A stretch of 64,000 nt of DNA from Candidatus Babelota bacterium (GTDB taxonomy: Bacteria; Babelota; Babeliae; Babelales; Chromulinivoraceae): the NCBI GenBank assembly GCA_026389025.1, contig JAPLIQ010000012.1, forward strand, positions 61,986-125,985. The letters run 5' to 3'. The position numbers were made by a program, and so were the translations under genes. The first letter of the stretch is position 1. Each line of letters starts with the position of its first letter. Positions 28,080-37,906 of this stretch are shown one piece after another. The notes beneath the pieces are model-generated. The model ran no database searches and was not told the origin of the DNA. It saw nothing but the letters and a program-made list of their open reading frames with translations.

Positions 28080-28679
28080 TTAAATTTTATCGATTTTACG
28101 CATTAAATGCTTGTCTGGCTTTGAAGACTTTTTCCCGCCACGAACCCTCAATGGCATGTCATGCTCTTTAATTATTTTACCCTTCATGAGCCCCCTGCTT
28201 CCTTCTTCCATAATCCTATCAAGATCTTCAAGTTGATCAAAGTCATCATGCTGTGCCGTCTTGTGAGCCGTTTGGACAACCTTTTGCTCAAATTGCTCTT
28301 CTTGCTTCATGACATGATTGAAAATTTTATAAAAATCATACGATCCAACGGACGCCACACGCATATCATCTGCACAGTGGCACAGCTCTCGATCAGAACT
28401 TACTAAAAGAGCGTCCGCTCCTGGATGAGCCTTTAGCCAAACCTTAATCACATCGTCTGCGGTTTGTTGTTGACCGGCATACATAACCGTCACGCCACCA
28501 TGTCTTTGCGTTGATGGAAAATACCCAGGTCCAGCATCAAAAATTAATATAATCTGGTTGTGACGAACCCGGACATATTCTTTAAATATGTCGATCCATT
28601 GTTGCGCCGTCCGATCGTCGATAAACGTTTGTCCGGCAACCGATTTTATGTAGTTGTAAGCATCTATTACTATAATCAT
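28080..28679 (-). CDS. NYN-domain ribonuclease, YacP-like
   Basis: A PIN/NYN-fold protein. The first strand IIVIDAYNYIK carries the leading Asp. FDAGPGYFP, QTADDVIKVWLKAHPGADAL and VSSDRELCHCA supply the further acidic residues expected of the metal site. This matches the YacP (Rae1-like) layout, a ribosome-associated mRNA nuclease in Bacillus. The C-terminal 60 residues are charged and rich in Lys/Gln. ATG 28679 places the catalytic strand at the N-terminus as usual; a TTG at 28715 would add twelve residues. Confidence 0.78.
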   Translation of the reverse strand: MIIVIDAYNYIKSVAGQTFIDDRTAQQWIDIFKEYVRVRHNQIILIFDAGPGYFPSTQRHGGVTVMYAGQQQTADDVIKVWLKAHPGADALLVSSDRELCHCADDMRVASVGSYDFYKIFNHVMKQEEQFEQKVVQTAHKTAQHDDFDQLEDLDRIMEEGSRGLMKGKIIKEHDMPLRVRGGKKSSKPDKHLMRKIDKI

Positions 28680-28806
28680 AACTATATTTGTATCACCGCG
28701 GCCGACCTGTTGCAAGATTTTTCAAATTATGGCATTATTTTTATATCGATTTTTTCAAAATTAACCTTTTGCAAAAGCATTTTTCTTTCACTTGGGGGCC
28801 TTTTTT

Positions 28807-30807
28807 ATGAACATTTTTTCTCGTATAAATTTTCTATTTTTGCTCATTTTTGCAGCAACATCTAAGCTTGTCCTCTCAGAAAGCTTACCTGCTCACGCAC
28901 CTGAAAATTCATGGTCACAAATATCGCCTCGCATGACCATTTCTTGCGCAAAACCTAATCAATCAACAGAAGAAAAATTAAAACTATGTGCCGGCAACGC
29001 GCTTTTTCTGCACGGCTCGCAAGATCGATTAGTCAGTGAAGAGCTCCTGCAAACACTTGATAGTCTTAACGTGTTTTCGCACGTGATTCCAAAATTAACT
29101 CAAACACATCTTGTTTGCGGTCAATTTATAATTGCTAAAAATTTCACTCAAGTTACCGATGATTTTAAAGAACTTGAAAAACGTCACAAACTTTTAACGT
29201 ATCTAGCAGAGCACAAAGAGCTCAAAGACGAACTCGAAAGTCACATCAAAAGCTTAATTGAATGTGAAACTAACGTTTTAGAACGCTTCTATCCTCAACC
29301 AAAATCAGAAGATAAAGCTCTGGAATCTTTGGTAACAAAAACTATCAACGGGGTATCGAGCGTTAATGATTACATTGATAACGCCACTAAGCAAATAGGC
29401 TATCGCCCTTACTACTTAGAATTAAGACAACGATTAATACAAGGTAGTCTTTTATACCTGATTAAAGGCGCATCAGACAATTTATGGAATTTCAACAAAA
29501 TTGCTCAGGCTGAGCAAAATAGTCATAAAGTTTATGAGCTAACAATGCAACGAGCTACAGCCATCGCAAACGGAACAGTTCCAAGTAATTGCCTTTCATG
29601 TGGAAGAGGTCCTATGCTGGCAGCCATTAACAACCCATCGCAAAATGAACCACCATCGCTGTACTTTCAAGCTTCAGCAGCAGCAACTATTTCTATGACC
29701 ATCTTGCAAATATACTCTCTTGGCGGTGTCATGAGTGCTTACTTTCATGATATATATAAAAAACAAAAAAACATGATGCAGCTGCGCCGAATGCTCAAAA
29801 CTGCTCAAAAAATAAACCATTTGCTCAGTGGGCATCCTGAAATCGCAAATCTTATTCCTAGTCATGAAAAAATTACACAGCTTGCTACGTATAAAGATGA
29901 ATCAAACAAGGCTATTTCTGATAATTTAAAATATTTTTTAAATCTTTTGAACTCTTCAACTTTTAAAGGCGAGCAAAGCTTTTACTTTTCATTTCAGGGT
30001 AAAATAGCAGAAGCTCATAACGAATTTACACTCATCGCACATGAACTGGTGCCGTTCTTTGAAGCATTTGGTAACATCGACGCGCAACTATGGGCAGTTA
30101 AACTTTTACAAAGAACAGACGCTCAATTCTGCATACCGACCTGGATTAAATCAGACCAACCAGTTCTTGAAAATATCGATTTTTGGCACCCGATGATACA
30201 TCCAGAAAAAGTGGTTAAAAACTCTATGCATGTTGGCGGAAAAGCTAAAGCAACAAACGTCGTCGTCACTGGTGCAAACGCTGGTGGAAAAACGACATCA
30301 CTCACAGCTATCATGCTTGGACAAATCATGGCTCAGTCCCTGGGCATTGCTCCGAGCAAAGCTTTACGCAGTACTCCATTTGCTAAATTTCACACCTACT
30401 TAGACATTTCAACCAACTTGGCAAACAATGAATCTTTGTTCATGGCTCAGGCCAACCGTGCTGCAAAGCTGCAAAATTCAATTCGCTCATGCACTGCAGG
30501 CCAAAAATCACTTTCACTCCTTGATGAAATTTTTACGGGAACAAGAGCTGACTTTGCAGAAAAAGCATCGTACGCTTTTGCAAAAAACCTGGGCGAAAAC
30601 AAGCACAGCATCTGCCTTCTTGCAACTCATTTTCCAAAACTAACAGAGCTTGAAAATCTTAAAACATTTATCAATTATAAAACGCAAGACGCTACGATTA
30701 CTGCGCAAGGCGATTTGGTTTATCCGTATAAAATTGTACCTGGAATTTCTGAGCAAAATATTGCGCAACACATATTGCAGCAAAAAGGAATTTTGAAAAA
30801 AGCTTAA
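28807..30807 (+). CDS. MutS-family ATPase with N-terminal signal peptide
   Basis: The C-terminal third is a MutS-type ATPase: Walker A GANAGGKTT at 489-497, Walker B LLDEIFTGT at 571-579, and LLATHFPKLTELE after it. Upstream are helical lever-like segments. Neither the mismatch-recognition domain nor its Phe-x-Glu motif is seen. The first 24 residues (MNIFSRINFLFLLIFAATSK...) look like a signal peptide, and a second hydrophobic stretch lies at about 288-310. This is unusual for a DNA-acting family. ATG 28807 has GGGG eight bases upstream; a TTG at 28792 overlaps that site. It is followed by a terminator. Substrate unknown. Confidence 0.75.
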   Translation: MNIFSRINFLFLLIFAATSKLVLSESLPAHAPENSWSQISPRMTISCAKPNQSTEEKLKLCAGNALFLHGSQDRLVSEELLQTLDSLNVFSHVIPKLTQTHLVCGQFIIAKNFTQVTDDFKELEKRHKLLTYLAEHKELKDELESHIKSLIECETNVLERFYPQPKSEDKALESLVTKTINGVSSVNDYIDNATKQIGYRPYYLELRQRLIQGSLLYLIKGASDNLWNFNKIAQAEQNSHKVYELTMQRATAIANGTVPSNCLSCGRGPMLAAINNPSQNEPPSLYFQASAAATISMTILQIYSLGGVMSAYFHDIYKKQKNMMQLRRMLKTAQKINHLLSGHPEIANLIPSHEKITQLATYKDESNKAISDNLKYFLNLLNSSTFKGEQSFYFSFQGKIAEAHNEFTLIAHELVPFFEAFGNIDAQLWAVKLLQRTDAQFCIPTWIKSDQPVLENIDFWHPMIHPEKVVKNSMHVGGKAKATNVVVTGANAGGKTTSLTAIMLGQIMAQSLGIAPSKALRSTPFAKFHTYLDISTNLANNESLFMAQANRAAKLQNSIRSCTAGQKSLSLLDEIFTGTRADFAEKASYAFAKNLGENKHSICLLATHFPKLTELENLKTFINYKTQDATITAQGDLVYPYKIVPGISEQNIAQHILQQKGILKKA

Positions 30808-30848
30808 CTAGTTGTTGAATTTTAAAGTTCATAAAAATTGATTTTCAA

Positions 30849-30877
30849 AAGGCCAAGCTTACCGCTTGGCCTTTTTT
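30849..30877 (+). terminator. Terminator after the MutS-like gene
   Basis: Perfect stem AAGGCCAAGC / GCTTGGCCTT with a five-base loop and a run of T. Confidence 0.9.
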
Positions 30878-30959
30878 CTATAAAAAAACTTGTCCTGGCA
30901 AAAAGATCAGCGTAGGATATTGAAGTTGTATAAACATATTGGCTGTAAAAGAAAAAACT

Positions 30960-31796
30960 ATGTCACAACTGATTCAATTAAAACAAAGAATTCAAGCAAT
31001 CGCATCAATCAAAAAAATAACGCAAACGATGCGGTTAATTTCGATGTCTTCACATTCAAAATTAAAAAAACAATCTGAATCTCTACAGCGCTTTAGAGCT
31101 GAAGTAAAGCCTCTTCTGTGCGCCTTAACTACTAAAAATCAAGCTCCAAGCAATGAACTTACTGCAAAATATAAAAATTTATTTATTGTTTTTGCTGCAG
31201 AAAAAGGCCTTTGTGGCGCTTTCAACAGCTCAATGTTTACTTATTTTAATCATCATTTAACGCCAGAGGCTTTGGACAATAGCCATATAATCTGCGTTGG
31301 AAAAAAAGCTATCGATTACCTACAGCTAAGAAACATTGAACCTTTATTAAAATTCGACAAAGTTCTTCCGAACAAACTTGAAAAAATTGCCCAAGATTTG
31401 TACGAACAAGTGGTTAAAATTCACGAAAGCTATGAGTCAGTTATTTGTTTATCAAGTCATCCAAAAACATTTTTTGTCCAAGAAGCACAAACAACAACCA
31501 TTATCCCTGTTCAGCAAGATCCTTGCGACCTAGAAAACATAGTATCACTCGACGATTATGAATGGGTCCAAGATCAAAGATCAGTCAAAGCTTGCATGTT
31601 TGCGATACTTCTTAAAACAAATATTTTGCTTATTTTGACTAATTCGATGCTGTCGGAACAGTCTGCACGATTTTTATCTATGGATAGCGCAACGCGTAGC
31701 GCTGAAGATTTACTCAAAAGCATGAAGCTTGCTTTCAACAAACTTCGCCAAGCAAAAATTACACGAGAATTGATCGAATTGATCTCCGGATTTTAA
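30960..31796 (+). CDS. atpG: F1 ATP synthase gamma subunit
   Basis: The rotor shaft of F1. It shows the N-terminal helix (LKQRIQAIASIKKITQTMRLIS), the GLCGAFNSS segment, and the C-terminal helix with MDSATRSAEDLLKSMKLAFN and RQAKITRELIEL. The 278-residue length is normal. The ATG at 30960 fits the family start MSQL; the frame extends to a TTG at 30939. No other ATP synthase gene is next to it, which is unusual, since atpG normally lies between atpA and atpD. Confidence 0.93.
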   Translation: MSQLIQLKQRIQAIASIKKITQTMRLISMSSHSKLKKQSESLQRFRAEVKPLLCALTTKNQAPSNELTAKYKNLFIVFAAEKGLCGAFNSSMFTYFNHHLTPEALDNSHIICVGKKAIDYLQLRNIEPLLKFDKVLPNKLEKIAQDLYEQVVKIHESYESVICLSSHPKTFFVQEAQTTTIIPVQQDPCDLENIVSLDDYEWVQDQRSVKACMFAILLKTNILLILTNSMLSEQSARFLSMDSATRSAEDLLKSMKLAFNKLRQAKITRELIELISGF

Positions 31797-31966
31797 GTTC
31801 ATGAATTTCAAATCGATTTTCTTCTTTTAATGTTATATACTCGAGCTAAGTAACGTTTTTGATCTTTTGAAGCGTTTTTATAAAAACTTATTTCCTAAAA
31901 AAACTCTTGCCAGAACTGTTGTTTCAATCTATTTCATATAAAAATTTTTACGCTAAAGGTAGTTGT

Positions 31967-33313
31967 TTGCAAATTATTCAATTTAAAAATTTGTTCTCCA
32001 TTGACCCTCTTTCCATTATAATGGTTGCCCTTATTTGCTTTGTAACAAATATAGTTTTTTCCTTTTCAAGGAGATACCTGAAAGGCGATGATTTACGGAC
32101 TACCTTTTTGTTCAGGCTTATCCAGGTATGCTTTTTTGCATCCCTAATGGTTCTTTCCGACAATGTAATATTGTTTTTTATTGCATGGATATTGAGCAAT
32201 GTGATATTAGTCAAACTAATGATTCACAAGCCTTCTTGGAGGTCTGCCTTTTGTTCAGGGATGTTAGCGAGCAAGAATTTTATACTAGGCGCTATTTTTC
32301 TTGCATTAGGATTGGCTGCTTTATATTACGACACAGAGAAACTATCTATAAAAGCAATTGCCAATTGTAATATTTCACCACTATCTCTTCTTGCATCGCA
32401 GATTTTTTTATTGTTAGCCGCAATGACACAGTCAGCAATATGGCCATTTCACAGATGGCTCATCAGCTCGCTTAATTCTCCAACACCTGTCTCATCAATC
32501 ATGCATGCAGGTCTTATTAACGGTGGAGGTTTTTTAATCGTTAGATTTTCTTTTTTATACATCAACTCGCCAAAGATTTTAACTCTGATTTTTATTATTG
32601 GCCTGATGACAGCATGCATAGGAACAATATGGAAGCTTATGCAACATGATATAAAGCGAATGCTTGCTTGCTCAACAATGGGCCAAATGGGTTTTATGTT
32701 AGCTCAATGCGGTCTTGGATTGTTTTCTGCTGCCATAATTCATCTTTGTTTGCATGGATTATTCAAGGCGTATCTCTTTCTTGGATCAGGTAGCACAGCT
32801 CAAGAAAAACGAATAGATTTGAAATACCCTCCAAAATGGGGCTCTTTTTTCTTTGCATTACTAGGAGGCCTTATTGGATGCTATAGCTTTGCCCTTGCAA
32901 GCGGTAAGGCTTGGAATGTTTATGATACTAACTTAATAATACTACTTTTGGTGTGGATCTTATGTTGTCAATTCACGCTCTCTTTCTTGCTTGAAAAATC
33001 ACCTAAAAACATTATCAATATTTTTATGATTATTTTTCTTCTTAGTGGTATTTATGGTCTAATGATTCGCTTTTTAGATGGATTACTAGACGACCTAAAT
33101 CTCGTTCACCCGCAACCTCTCAATATCATTCACTTCCTGGGTATGGGTGTTTTATTTTTTTGCTGGTTTGGACTGTTTTTTGTTAAACATTTAAATACTC
33201 AAAAAAAAGTTCCTACATGGATACTCTACCTTTACGTCAAGCTTTTGAATGGAAGTCAGCCAGACTTTACAACGATTACAAATAATCGTAACGCTTACAC
33301 CTACTTAAAGTAA
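31967..33313 (+). CDS. dabB: DabB-like proton-conducting membrane subunit
   Basis: A NuoL/MrpA-type antiporter-fold membrane protein with about 12 helices. The start of the conserved fold (FSIDPLSIIMVALICF, then SRRYLKGDD) and the central segment PFHRWLISSLNSPTPVSSIM, HAGLINGGGFLIVRF match DabB, the partner of DabA in inorganic-carbon uptake. No other complex I genes are nearby. The start is uncertain: a TTG at 31967 has AAAGG seven bases upstream and lies just before the conserved fold; a TTG at 31907 would add 20 residues. It is followed after about 40 bases by dabA. Confidence 0.85.
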   Translation: MQIIQFKNLFSIDPLSIIMVALICFVTNIVFSFSRRYLKGDDLRTTFLFRLIQVCFFASLMVLSDNVILFFIAWILSNVILVKLMIHKPSWRSAFCSGMLASKNFILGAIFLALGLAALYYDTEKLSIKAIANCNISPLSLLASQIFLLLAAMTQSAIWPFHRWLISSLNSPTPVSSIMHAGLINGGGFLIVRFSFLYINSPKILTLIFIIGLMTACIGTIWKLMQHDIKRMLACSTMGQMGFMLAQCGLGLFSAAIIHLCLHGLFKAYLFLGSGSTAQEKRIDLKYPPKWGSFFFALLGGLIGCYSFALASGKAWNVYDTNLIILLLVWILCCQFTLSFLLEKSPKNIINIFMIIFLLSGIYGLMIRFLDGLLDDLNLVHPQPLNIIHFLGMGVLFFCWFGLFFVKHLNTQKKVPTWILYLYVKLLNGSQPDFTTITNNRNAYTYLK

Positions 33314-33354
33314 TCTCAAAGTTGAACAATATTATTGATCGAAAATAAAATATT

Positions 33355-35541
33355 ATGCAGGACTCAAAAATATCACTTTTAGATAAGGCAATAGAGCAAA
33401 GTTGGTCTAAAATACCCCCACTATGGCCTCTTTCAAATTTTATTGCTGTCAATCCTTTACAAGGCCTAGAAGATCTTCCTTTTGAAAAAGCTATGACAGA
33501 AGCATCAATATACTTTCAGCAAAATGATTTTCCAGATGAACTTAATACTGTAAATCGTCAAACTATAAAATGGATGCAAGCGTTTTTTGATAAAGGTCAA
33601 GCAACAGTAGCTATGCCTTTACGCCCTAATGGACTTTATCTCTCTTTACATGCATTAATGCAATTTGATCAAGAATTATTTTTAGACAATGCTGAAAGTC
33701 AACAATGGTTAAAATCTTTACCCTTAGACCCTAAAGATGTCATCTTCAATATTTTACACCGTCTCAACATTCCAGAAAATGAACATGCTGATTTCTTAAC
33801 TTTATCATTAACAACTTTGCCAGGATGGGCCTCTTATATCAGGTATCTTTCGCGATGGAGCACTAATGTCAATACAGAAACTGATCACCCTCTAGAGCGT
33901 GACTACTTAGCTATTCGGCTGATCTTTATCTATTTGTTATGGCCAAATGCTTTATCTCTCTTGGATTGGCACACCTCAAAAAAAACGTTGATAAAAAATA
34001 GCGACACTTATAACAACATGGTTATAGCAGAGCAAAAGTACCAAGCAGCCCTGCTACAAAAACTACAAAAAGAACTTAATTCTATAGACTCAAAAACTTC
34101 TAGCAGTCAGGTGCAAATGATTTTTTGTATTGATGTGCGATCTGAGCCTTTTAGAAAGGCGATAGAAAGCGTTGGAAGTTACGAAACGTTAGGATTTGCA
34201 GGCTTTTTTGGACTACCTGTGCACATTGAAAAATTTGAGACTTCTGAGTCTTATGATTCTTGTCCTGTGTTACTCGCTTCTAAGAGCAACGTACAAGAGG
34301 CTCCATGTGACTTAACAAGAATTAAGCTTTTTAAAAGTGCTCAGAAGTTGTATCAATCAATGAAATATACTTTTACAGTTCCATTTGTACTCGCAGAGGC
34401 TTTAGGAGTTTTTATGGGCGCTGCAATGGCCCTTAAAACATTGACTCCAAACTCTTTAAGCTTCCTTCAAAAGAATTTACTAAACATTGATGATCAATCC
34501 GTAAAAACTTGTTTAGATATACAATCTATTTCATTTAAAGACCAATGCGAATATGCAGAAACAGTTCTCAAAATGCTAGCGCTAACTAAAAACTTTAAAA
34601 ATTTAATAATTTTTTGTGGGCACGGTAGTTCTTCAGAAAACAATGCTTACTCATCAGCCTTAGATTGCGGTGCTTGCGGAGCAAAACCTGGCGGAATCAA
34701 TGCTCGAATTCTTGCCATGATCCTTAACTCATCAACTGTTCGCGAGCATTTAAAGCTTAAGAATATTGATATTCCCTCTGAAACAATTTTTCTTGGAGCT
34801 CAGCACAACACCACAACAGATGAATTATTTTTATACGAGTCAGACATTGTAGGCTTTGAGAAATTAAATAACCTTAAGCAATTAAAAGCCGATCTTGTAT
34901 TAGCACGTAAAAAAAACAATTTATTTCGCGCTCGATCAATGGGTTATCTTGGTAAAGATATCAATGCTGCTGAGTACATAAAAGATCATAGTCAAGATTG
35001 GGCTCAGGTTAGACCTGAATGGGGACTTGCTGGCAACGCTTCATTTATTATTGCCCCACGTGATTTAACAAAAAACATTAATTTAGCTGGCAGATCATTC
35101 TTGCATTCATATGATTACAAAAACGACCCTGAAGGATTATTTTTAACGACCATTTTAACGGCACCTATGATTGTAGCTCAATGGATTAATTATCAGTATT
35201 TGTTTTCTACAATTGATAATGTTGCATATGGCAGCGGTAGTAAAATAACTCAAAACATTACTGGCAAATTTGGAGTTATGCAGGGAAATGCAAGTGATTT
35301 AATGTTCGGCTTACCCTTACAATCTGTATACACTTCTGATCGCAATTCTTATCATGAACCAGTTCGTTTGCAGGTTTTTGTTTATGCTCCTCAAGCCTCA
35401 CTAGATAAGATTGTTAGCGCAAATACATTGTTACAAAAATTATTTGGTAATGGCTGGGTAGTTTTGATATGCATTGAGCCTATTGAGCATAGCTTTTATG
35501 TATTAAATCGTAATTTTAGCTGGAAGAAAATTAATGAATAA
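33355..35541 (+). CDS. dabA: DabA, DAB inorganic carbon transporter (DUF2309)
   Basis: DabA is a beta-carbonic-anhydrase-like peripheral subunit that, with DabB, couples CO2 hydration to a cation gradient and accumulates bicarbonate. The family N-terminal motif PPLWPLSNFIAVNPLQG is present. The zinc ligands known for the family align as Cys258 and Asp260 (FCIDVRSEP), His423 (CGHGSSSENN) and Cys438 (LDCGACGAKPGG), with the family spacing of 2 and 15. At 728 residues it is on the short side. It is coupled to tsaC by an eight-base overlap. Confidence 0.92.
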   Translation: MQDSKISLLDKAIEQSWSKIPPLWPLSNFIAVNPLQGLEDLPFEKAMTEASIYFQQNDFPDELNTVNRQTIKWMQAFFDKGQATVAMPLRPNGLYLSLHALMQFDQELFLDNAESQQWLKSLPLDPKDVIFNILHRLNIPENEHADFLTLSLTTLPGWASYIRYLSRWSTNVNTETDHPLERDYLAIRLIFIYLLWPNALSLLDWHTSKKTLIKNSDTYNNMVIAEQKYQAALLQKLQKELNSIDSKTSSSQVQMIFCIDVRSEPFRKAIESVGSYETLGFAGFFGLPVHIEKFETSESYDSCPVLLASKSNVQEAPCDLTRIKLFKSAQKLYQSMKYTFTVPFVLAEALGVFMGAAMALKTLTPNSLSFLQKNLLNIDDQSVKTCLDIQSISFKDQCEYAETVLKMLALTKNFKNLIIFCGHGSSSENNAYSSALDCGACGAKPGGINARILAMILNSSTVREHLKLKNIDIPSETIFLGAQHNTTTDELFLYESDIVGFEKLNNLKQLKADLVLARKKNNLFRARSMGYLGKDINAAEYIKDHSQDWAQVRPEWGLAGNASFIIAPRDLTKNINLAGRSFLHSYDYKNDPEGLFLTTILTAPMIVAQWINYQYLFSTIDNVAYGSGSKITQNITGKFGVMQGNASDLMFGLPLQSVYTSDRNSYHEPVRLQVFVYAPQASLDKIVSANTLLQKLFGNGWVVLICIEPIEHSFYVLNRNFSWKKINE

Positions 35542-36535
35542 AAAAACTAAATTGCTACAAGCAAATAAAAAAGCAGATGTATTAATTGCAGCAGACCTTC
35601 TCAGAGCTTCAGAGTTGGTTGCTGTTGCAACAGAGACTGTCTACGGTCTTGCTGCGGATGCAAAAAACCCAAGTGCTGTTGAAAAAATCTTTATAGCTAA
35701 AGATCGTCCATCAAATCATCCATTGATAGTCCACATATCTTCTTTTGAAAAAATAAACTATTGGGTTAAAGATATTTCACCGTTAGCAGAGACTATTGCA
35801 AAGAATTTTTGGCCTGGACCCATTACGCTACTTTTGAAAAAAGCAGAACATATCAGTAATGTTGTAACAGGAGGGCTTGATACCATAGCTATTCGAATCC
35901 CTAAAAATACTGTTTTGCTTGAATTGCTTGATATTCTTGATACCGGACTGGCTGCTCCATCAGCTAATCCTCATAAACGGATAAGTCCTACAACAGCACA
36001 GCATGTCTTGGATGGATTGAATGGTAAAATAGCCGCTGTTTTAGATGATGGACCATGCGAAGTTGGAGTGGAGTCTACAATTCTTGATCTAACGACTGAA
36101 ACGCCAACGATACTAAGACAAGGTCCAATAACACAAGCTATGATTGAAGCTGTTTTAAAAACTCACGTAATAAATGCACAAAATCACTCACTGAAAGTAG
36201 CCGGCAACATGAAAGAACATTATCAGCCTCATACCAAAGCATTGCTTATGACGCTTGAAGAGATAAAAAAATATCTATTGGAGCCAAAAAATAGTGATCA
36301 AAAGTTTGCCATAATGCATTATTCAAAATTTAAAAACAGCGCAAATAGTCAACCTACTAATCATGTTTTTCAAAAAATGCCTTATAACAAAAAGGCCTAT
36401 GCTAGAATAATGTATAGAAAGCTGCACGAACTTGATGCTATGCAAGTAGATCAAATTTTAATTGAAGAGCCACCAAAAAAAGACATTTGGGGCGACATTC
36501 TAGATAGGCTCACAAAAGCTACAGCGAAAAATTAA
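35534..36535 (+). CDS. tsaC: Threonylcarbamoyl-AMP synthase (Sua5/TsaC)
   Basis: Makes threonylcarbamoyl-AMP from Thr, bicarbonate and ATP, the first step of t6A tRNA modification. The YrdC domain (1-210) shows VATETVYGLAADA, KDRPSNHPLIVH, NFWPGPITLLL and APSANPHKRISPT. A Sua5-type C-terminal domain (about 230-333) follows a linker with GNMKEHYQPHT. It overlaps dabA by eight bases. The reaction consumes bicarbonate, the product of the DAB transporter upstream, so the pairing may be functional; that is inference. Confidence 0.93.
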   Translation: MNKKTKLLQANKKADVLIAADLLRASELVAVATETVYGLAADAKNPSAVEKIFIAKDRPSNHPLIVHISSFEKINYWVKDISPLAETIAKNFWPGPITLLLKKAEHISNVVTGGLDTIAIRIPKNTVLLELLDILDTGLAAPSANPHKRISPTTAQHVLDGLNGKIAAVLDDGPCEVGVESTILDLTTETPTILRQGPITQAMIEAVLKTHVINAQNHSLKVAGNMKEHYQPHTKALLMTLEEIKKYLLEPKNSDQKFAIMHYSKFKNSANSQPTNHVFQKMPYNKKAYARIMYRKLHELDAMQVDQILIEEPPKKDIWGDILDRLTKATAKN

Positions 36536-36572
36536 TAAAGAGTTTTTTTAATCATTCAAGAAACATTGTAAG

Positions 36573-36613
36573 AAATAAATAAAGGGCGCCTAAACAGCGC
36601 CCTTTATTTATTT
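36573..36613. terminator. Bidirectional terminator between tsaC and murA
   Basis: A long stem, AAATAAATAAAGGGCGC against GCGCCCTTTATTTATTT, with loop CTAAACA, lies between the convergent stops of tsaC and murA. Confidence 0.88.
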
Positions 36614-36637
36614 CAACTTTTAAGTCTTAAGAAAATT

Positions 36638-37906
36638 TTATCGTAATTCAACAAACGCACCGAGTGATCTTAACTTTTCATCAAGAGTTTCATAGCCACG
36701 CTTCCAATGATGCACACCATTTTGAACCCGAGTCTCACCATCTGCGGCAAGACCTAAAAGCACTAAAGCGCATGCTGCTCGCAAGTCAGTAGCTATCACA
36801 TCGGTTCCTACCAGACCCTGCACTCCTTCAAGCTGCGCATAGTGGCCTGTCGCTGAAATTTTTGCGCCCATTTTGTTCATTTCTGGAATATGCATGAACC
36901 TATTTTCAAATACCGTTTCAACGATATTGCAATTACCTTGCGCAATAGTTTGAGCAGCCATCATTAAAGCTTGAAGATCAGTCGGGAATCCTGGATACGG
37001 TCCTGTTTTAAAAGATACTGCGCGAGGAGTTTTTGTAGCCTTTAAGCGCACTCCTTCGCCGTTTTTGCCAACTGTGATTGTATGGCCCATTTCTTCAAGT
37101 TTCATCAAAAATAGTTCCATTTCGTATGCGTTTGCATTCGGAATAAAAATATCTCCCTTGGTAATTGAACTCGCAATCAAAAGAGAACCAGCCTCTAAGC
37201 GATCAGAAATAATGGAGTGATCAACAGGATTGAGTTTTGAAACGCCAGTAATTTTAATCATTGCCGGTGGACACACTTCAATACAAGCGCCCATTTTTTG
37301 AAGCACGGTAATTAAATCTAAAACCTCTGGCTCAAGCGCAGCGTTAACAATCCACGACTCGCCATCAACAAGGGTCAAGGCCATAAGTAAATTTTCAGTC
37401 GCGCCAACGCTTGGGTAATCAAGAACGAGTCGCTGTGCGTTCATTTTTGGGGCCTTGGCATACAAGCAATCTTGATCCTGCCAAACCTCTGCGCCTAGTT
37501 TTTGAAAGTTTTTAATATGATAGTCAACTGGACGAGCACCAATAGCGCAACCTCCAGGCATTGCTATCTTGGCCTCTTTGTATTGCGCCAAAATTGGACC
37601 CAGTATTAAAATTGAAGCGCGAAATTTGCGAATGGCTTCTTGGTTTAAATTTTGTGGATCAATGTGAGTTGTATCAACATTCAAAATATTTTCTTGCGCG
37701 TCATACTCAACAATGGCACCAGCTGATTTTAAAATTAAAATCATTTCATACACATCTGTCAAAGCTGGGATATTTCGCAAAATAGATTTGCCACGCGTTA
37801 AAAGAAGTGAAGCCATAATAACAAGAGCTGCATTTTTTGCTCCAGATAGAGAAACTTCACCAATAAGTGGTCTTGATTGCTTTACAAAAACATATCCCAT
37901 TGACAC
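36638..37906 (-). CDS. murA: UDP-N-acetylglucosamine 1-carboxyvinyltransferase
   Basis: The first committed step of peptidoglycan synthesis, transfer of enolpyruvate to UDP-GlcNAc. The N-terminal LSGAKNAAL motif is present, and the catalytic cysteine lies in MPGGCAIGARPVDYHI. Cys rather than Asp at that position predicts fosfomycin sensitivity. GPYPGFPTDLQALMMA is also conserved. The length is normal. A GTG at 37906 has AAAGG seven bases upstream; an ATG two codons in is the alternative. It is divergent from the thymidine kinase gene. Confidence 0.96.
   Translation of the reverse strand: MSMGYVFVKQSRPLIGEVSLSGAKNAALVIMASLLLTRGKSILRNIPALTDVYEMILILKSAGAIVEYDAQENILNVDTTHIDPQNLNQEAIRKFRASILILGPILAQYKEAKIAMPGGCAIGARPVDYHIKNFQKLGAEVWQDQDCLYAKAPKMNAQRLVLDYPSVGATENLLMALTLVDGESWIVNAALEPEVLDLITVLQKMGACIEVCPPAMIKITGVSKLNPVDHSIISDRLEAGSLLIASSITKGDIFIPNANAYEMELFLMKLEEMGHTITVGKNGEGVRLKATKTPRAVSFKTGPYPGFPTDLQALMMAAQTIAQGNCNIVETVFENRFMHIPEMNKMGAKISATGHYAQLEGVQGLVGTDVIATDLRAACALVLLGLAADGETRVQNGVHHWKRGYETLDEKLRSLGAFVELR

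Noticed and set aside
36638..37906. Possible fosfomycin-resistant MurA
   Set aside because: The active-site Cys is present in PGGCAIGARP, so no resistance type substitution is seen.
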